A stretch of 9,127 nt of DNA from Candidatus Omnitrophota bacterium (lineage in GTDB: Bacteria; Ratteibacteria; UBA8468; B48-G9; DSTR01). Location of the stretch: positions 1 through 9,127 of the forward strand of contig JAMWDF010000092.1 of assembly GCA_023818865.1 (NCBI GenBank). The letters are read 5' to 3'. Numbering within the stretch: the first letter of the stretch is position 1; each line of letters begins with the position of its first letter. Position numbers and translations under genes: made by a program. Below, piece after piece: positions 6,127 through 9,127 of the stretch. Under the pieces are notes generated by a model that saw only the letters and a program-made list of their open reading frames with translations, did no database searches and had not been told where the DNA came from.

Positions 6127-7257
6127 TCACGGTTTCTTCTCTAAGATTCCTTCCTTTAAGTCCTGCTTGAGCAAGGCTGAATCAATCGCCCCTTCTGCAG
6201 CCAGCTGCGCTCTGGTCTGCTCCGGGTCATAGCAGTAAATCATCACATCTTCAAAACTGATTTTCCCTTCCTTAAACAGTTTCATTAAACAGGCATCTAA
6301 AGGCACCATTCCCCACTTAGCGCCAGTCTGAATATCGGAAAGAATTCGGTAAGTCTTCTTCTCCCGGATAAGATTCTGGATGGATGGGGTAGCCACCATC
6401 ACTTCAAAGGCAGCAATCCGGCCAGGTTTATCTATCCGCCTTAAGAGAATCTGGGAGATGATAGCCAGGATACTCACTGAAAGCATAATCCGAATCTGTT
6501 CCTGCTGTTCCACCGGAAAGACATTGACAATCCGGTCAATGGTTCTGGTCGCGCCGGTGGTATGTAGGGTGCCAAAAACCAGATGACCGGTTTCCGCGGC
6601 GGTGATGGCAGCCTCAATGGTTTCCAGGTCTCTCATTTCTCCCACCAGAAAGACATCTGGGTCCTGTCGGAGTCCCCGCCGGAGCGCCTCCGCAAAACTG
6701 GGAACATCTACTCCCAGTTCCCGCTGGGTGACAATACTCCGTTTATGCTGGTGGTAATATTCAATCGGGTCTTCCACGGTGATGATGTGCTCATCCTGAG
6801 TCTCATTAATCCAGTTGATCATGCTAGCCAGAGTGGTGGTCTTCCCGGAGCCGGTGGGCCCAGTGACTAAGATCAAGCCGCGGGGTTTGGTGAGAAGATA
6901 CTCCATTGTTTTTCTTTCCAGACCGATCTGTTCAAAAGTGAAAAACCGAAAGGGGATAAGCCGGAGAGCCATGGCAATGTGTCCCCTTTCCCGGAAAACA
7001 CTCACCCGGAACCGGGCAATATCCTTAAAGGCAAAACCAAAGTCCGTGCCGCCAACCTTTTGGAGCTCTTCCTGGTGGTCCCGGGAAGTAATCGCTTTCA
7101 TGTAATTCACCGTATCTTCCGGAGTAAGCGGTTCGGTATCCATCTTTTCTAGTCCACCTCTGGCGCGCATCATCGGCGGCAATCCGACGTTAATGTGAAG
7201 ATCAGAAGCATCTTCCTTGACAATCATTTCTAAGAGTTCTTCTATTCTCTTGGCCAT
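6127..7257 (-). CDS. pilT: PilT-type twitching motility / pilus retraction ATPase
   Basis: A 376-residue PilT-family ATPase that depolymerises pili to drive retraction (twitching, DNA uptake). The N-terminal PAS-like domain begins ASDLHINVGLPPMMR (17-31). Walker A is GPTGSGKT (133-140), the Asp box TVEDPIEY (160-167), the Walker B region LRQDPDVFLVGEMRDLETI (about 196-214), and the His box GHLVFGTLHTTGA, then TRTIDRIVNVFP. Near the C-terminus PSIQNLIREKK (about 291-301) corresponds to the PilT AIRNLIRE motif needed for retraction, and GMVPLDACL to the GMxTLD segment. There is no tetracysteine, as expected for PilT as opposed to PilB. Length is a little above the usual 340-370 because of a charged tail after about 345. 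The start ATG lies one base after the PilB1 stop, with GGAGG inside the PilB1 end. Presence of PilT argues for a T4P rather than a type II secretion system. Confidence 0.97.
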   Translation of the reverse strand: MAKRIEELLEMIVKEDASDLHINVGLPPMMRARGGLEKMDTEPLTPEDTVNYMKAITSRDHQEELQKVGGTDFGFAFKDIARFRVSVFRERGHIAMALRLIPFRFFTFEQIGLERKTMEYLLTKPRGLILVTGPTGSGKTTTLASMINWINETQDEHIITVEDPIEYYHQHKRSIVTQRELGVDVPSFAEALRRGLRQDPDVFLVGEMRDLETIEAAITAAETGHLVFGTLHTTGATRTIDRIVNVFPVEQQEQIRIMLSVSILAIISQILLRRIDKPGRIAAFEVMVATPSIQNLIREKKTYRILSDIQTGAKWGMVPLDACLMKLFKEGKISFEDVMIYCYDPEQTRAQLAAEGAIDSALLKQDLKEGILEKKP

Positions 7258-7258
7258 C

Positions 7259-8977
7259 CTATTCCTCCCCGACTATGCTGAAGACTTCTTCTAAGGTGGT
7301 AATCCCCCGACGCACCTTTTCCAATCCATCGTCCCGCATTGCCGTCATGCCAGCCGCCAAAGCGGCCTGGCGCAGTTCATCGGCACTGGCTCTTCTCAAA
7401 GCCAGGGTGCGCAGTTGGTCATTCATCACCACTACCTCAAAGATTCCGACCCGGCCAAAAAAGCCAGTGAAATTGCATTCATTGCAACCTTTGGGACGAC
7501 AAATATTGACCTCCTGACCGTCACTAATCCCTAAAACGGTCTTCATCTTTTCATCCGGCTCAATCTTCTCTTTGCAATAAGGGCAGAGAACCCTGACCAG
7601 TCGCTGGGCCATGATGCCCTGCAAGGAAGAAGCCACCAGAAACTGGGGTACGCCTATATCAATCAACCGGGTAATGGCACTGGGGGCATCGTTAGTATGC
7701 AAAGTACTGAACACTAAATGACCGGTCAGGGCAGCCCGGAGAGCGATATCGGCTGTTTCAAAATCACGAATTTCACCTACTAAAATTACATCAGGCGACT
7801 GACGCAGAAAAGCGCGCAAGACTGAAGCAAAGGTTAAGCCAATCTCAGAGTTAACCGGAGTCTGATTAATCCCTGGAATTTGATACTCCACCGGTTCTTC
7901 CACGGTCATTAGTTTCTTATCTGGAGTATTGAGAATCATCAGGGAGGCATAAAGGGTGGTGGTCTTTCCAGAACCGGTGGGCCCAGTCACCAGAACCAGA
8001 CCACCAGAATAATGCATCAATTTTTCCCATCGTTCTTTGTCCCTTTCCAGGAAACCCAATTGATCCAAGCTTTTCAACATGGAGGTCTTGTCCAAAATTC
8101 TCATGACTACACTTTCGCCATAGATACCTGGAAGTGTTGATACCCGGAAATCAATCGGCTTACCGCCGATATCCAGCATAATCCGGCCATCTTGAGGCAA
8201 CCGTTTCTCCGAGAGGTCCATCTTCGCCATCAGCTTGACCCGGGCGATGACTGCCTTTTCTATTCGCTTAGGCGGAGAAACCACTTCATAGAGTACTCCG
8301 TCAATCCGGAAGCGAACCCGGAAACGTTTTTCCAGAGGCTCTAAGTGAATATCACTGGCTCTTCTCCTCAAGGCTTCTACAAAAACCAGGTTAACGATTT
8401 TGACTACCGGTGCCTGGAGAGCCAGTGCTTCTTCATCTTCATCAGTGATGATTTGCTCGCCGGTTCCTTCCAGCTCCACTGTGGCGGAGCTAGCTTCCTG
8501 AAGCATGGCGGTCAAGTCTTCCATCTCCTCCTGGCCATAGTACTTCTGAATCAACTGGTCAATGTCTTTGGGGAAAGTAATCAAAAATTCTACTTCCTTT
8601 TTCTCCCCGCCAGCGCTGATCATCTTGGAAAAATAATCACTGGCTAAGATATTGATTGGGTCATCAGAAACCAGGATAATCTTTCCGTCAGGTCGCTGCT
8701 CCCAGGGAATCACCCGATGAAGTTTTACCACCTTGGCTGGTAGGAGAGAAACGAGCTCTGAAGAAATTTCTCTGGCTGGGAGTTCTTGCTGGACGATGCC
8801 TAATTGGAAATAAAGAGAAGCGGATACCTCACCGAACGGTAAAAGCCCTTGGTTTTGAAAAACCTCTTTCAGGGGCCGTCCGGAGGTTTCCTGCTCCTCC
8901 ATTGCCTTTTCCAGGCTCCGTCTATTCCACAGCCCTAAATGATCAATGATGGTTAGAATTTCCTTCTTGCTAGGCAT
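7259..8977 (-). CDS. pilB: PilB/GspE-type assembly ATPase (first copy, PilB1)
   Basis: A 572-residue PilB/GspE-family ATPase, the first gene of the operon and exactly as long as PilB2. It has the same order: an N-terminal MshEN-like domain (6-58), an N2 domain (about 195-300, RASDIHLEPLEKR, RLPQDGRI), Walker A GPTGSGKT (332-339), an Asp box, Walker B region (391-405), His box LTGHLVFSTLHTND (418-431) and zinc cysteines (CPYC 465-468, CNEC 498-501). Differences from PilB2: the MshEN motifs lack the signature Gly at the third position (Leu8 and Lys37), the Asp box reads TVEEPVEY instead of TxEDPVEY, and the Walker B lead reads LRQSPD instead of LRQDPD. Walker A and the GEIRD catalytic Glu (402) are kept, so it is probably active. 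There is no Shine-Dalgarno before the ATG at 8977, but a promoter lies so close that the mRNA may be nearly leaderless. It may be specialised relative to PilB2; which one drives the pilus cannot be told. Confidence 0.96.
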   Translation of the reverse strand: MPSKKEILTIIDHLGLWNRRSLEKAMEEQETSGRPLKEVFQNQGLLPFGEVSASLYFQLGIVQQELPAREISSELVSLLPAKVVKLHRVIPWEQRPDGKIILVSDDPINILASDYFSKMISAGGEKKEVEFLITFPKDIDQLIQKYYGQEEMEDLTAMLQEASSATVELEGTGEQIITDEDEEALALQAPVVKIVNLVFVEALRRRASDIHLEPLEKRFRVRFRIDGVLYEVVSPPKRIEKAVIARVKLMAKMDLSEKRLPQDGRIMLDIGGKPIDFRVSTLPGIYGESVVMRILDKTSMLKSLDQLGFLERDKERWEKLMHYSGGLVLVTGPTGSGKTTTLYASLMILNTPDKKLMTVEEPVEYQIPGINQTPVNSEIGLTFASVLRAFLRQSPDVILVGEIRDFETADIALRAALTGHLVFSTLHTNDAPSAITRLIDIGVPQFLVASSLQGIMAQRLVRVLCPYCKEKIEPDEKMKTVLGISDGQEVNICRPKGCNECNFTGFFGRVGIFEVVVMNDQLRTLALRRASADELRQAALAAGMTAMRDDGLEKVRRGITTLEEVFSIVGEE

Positions 8978-8989
8978 GGCTTTTAACTT

Positions 8990-9019
8990 ATTTTACACTA
9001 AAATATCACTTTTCGTCAA
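8990..9019 (-). promoter_or_regulatory. Sigma70-type promoter of the pilus operon
   Basis: On the minus strand TTGACG (9019-9014) and TAAAAT (8995-8990) match the -35 and -10 consensus (TTGACA/TATAAT) at five of six positions each, with an 18-base spacer that is A/T-rich. Transcription would begin around 8985-8981, only 4-8 bases before the ATG at 8977, matching the absence of a ribosome-binding site there. The -35 overlaps the stop codon of the preceding gene fragment. No operator or sigma54-type GG/GC element is visible nearby. Confidence 0.7.
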
Positions 9020-9127
9020 GGCGGAGACTTTTTTTCCAATCGTTCCCGGAGGGCCTGAGCCAACCATTCAGAAATGGTAGCTTCTTCCTCCACCGCCATA
9101 TGCTTCACCCTCTTCATTAAATCCACT
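9016..9127 (-). CDS. Partial small protein, ribbon-helix-helix-like C-terminus
   Basis: Thirty-six residues before a TGA stop at 9018-9016; the N-terminus lies beyond the window. The visible end has two helices (LMKRVKHMAVEEE, then SEWLAQALRERLEKK) separated by a turn with Thr-Ile-Ser. This matches the ribbon-helix-helix (CopG/antitoxin-like) layout '(L)xxxKxxAxxExxT(I/V)SExxxxAxRExLxx', whose preceding DNA-contacting strand would be off-window. Such proteins are mostly antitoxins or small transcription regulators. If so, it could be an antitoxin with a partner outside the window, or a local regulator of the adjacent promoter; the sequence cannot decide. The call rests on a short match. Confidence 0.45.
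   Translation of the reverse strand, partial: VDLMKRVKHMAVEEEATISEWLAQALRERLEKKSPP

Noticed and set aside
3040..8977. Type II secretion system instead of type IV pilus
   Set aside because: PilB/PilC and GspE/GspF cannot be split by these motifs alone, but a clear PilT with the AIRNLIRE-like motif sits in the middle of the operon, which type II systems lack. No GspC, GspL or GspM is seen.

Overview
The window is one long minus-strand operon for a type IV pilus (T4P) or T4P-like machine. It is read from right to left and ends in genes for two predicted exported proteins. Almost every base is coding. Nothing convincing is encoded on the plus strand, and I see no tRNA, rRNA, CRISPR array, insertion sequence or clear terminator.

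Organism: a Gram-negative-type bacterium. The first prepilin carries an H-X9-DG motif in its C-terminal part. That motif is typical of prepilins from the Planctomycetes/Verrucomicrobia/Lentisphaerae group and some candidate phyla. The last two genes resemble exported beta-sandwich proteins (LamG-like and CBM9-like) that are common in the same lineages. I infer a PVC-type or candidate-phylum bacterium with mid-range GC. A precise assignment is not possible from this sequence.

Layout, right to left. At 9016-9127 lies the C-terminal tail of a small gene that looks like a ribbon-helix-helix protein. At 8990-9019 is a good sigma70-type promoter whose -35 box overlaps that gene's stop codon. Then come a PilB/GspE ATPase (PilB1, 7259-8977), the retraction ATPase PilT (6127-7257), a second PilB/GspE ATPase (PilB2, 4399-6117), the inner-membrane platform PilC/GspF (3040-4359), an H-X9-DG prepilin (2378-3040), a GspG-like prepilin (1649-2308), a LamG-like exported protein (994 to about 1674) and a CBM9/DOMON-like exported protein (997 to beyond position 1). 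Gaps run from a 1-base overlap to 69 bases, so the genes are probably co-transcribed and in several places translationally coupled.

How they fit together: the PilB ATPases drive assembly of pilins through PilC, PilT drives disassembly, and the two prepilins (processed by a prepilin peptidase not seen here) form the fibre or its minor components. The two exported proteins at the end may be surface-binding cargo or accessory factors, but this rests on operon position and fold resemblance only. Secretin, PilMNOP and prepilin peptidase genes are not in the window.

Most notable points: two equal-length PilB paralogues flank PilT, and their N-terminal MshEN-type domains have diverged; PilB1 appears to start from a nearly leaderless transcript; a perfect hairpin abuts the pilC ribosome-binding site; and the start of the LamG-like gene is problematic, with a T6 run that may hide a frameshift.
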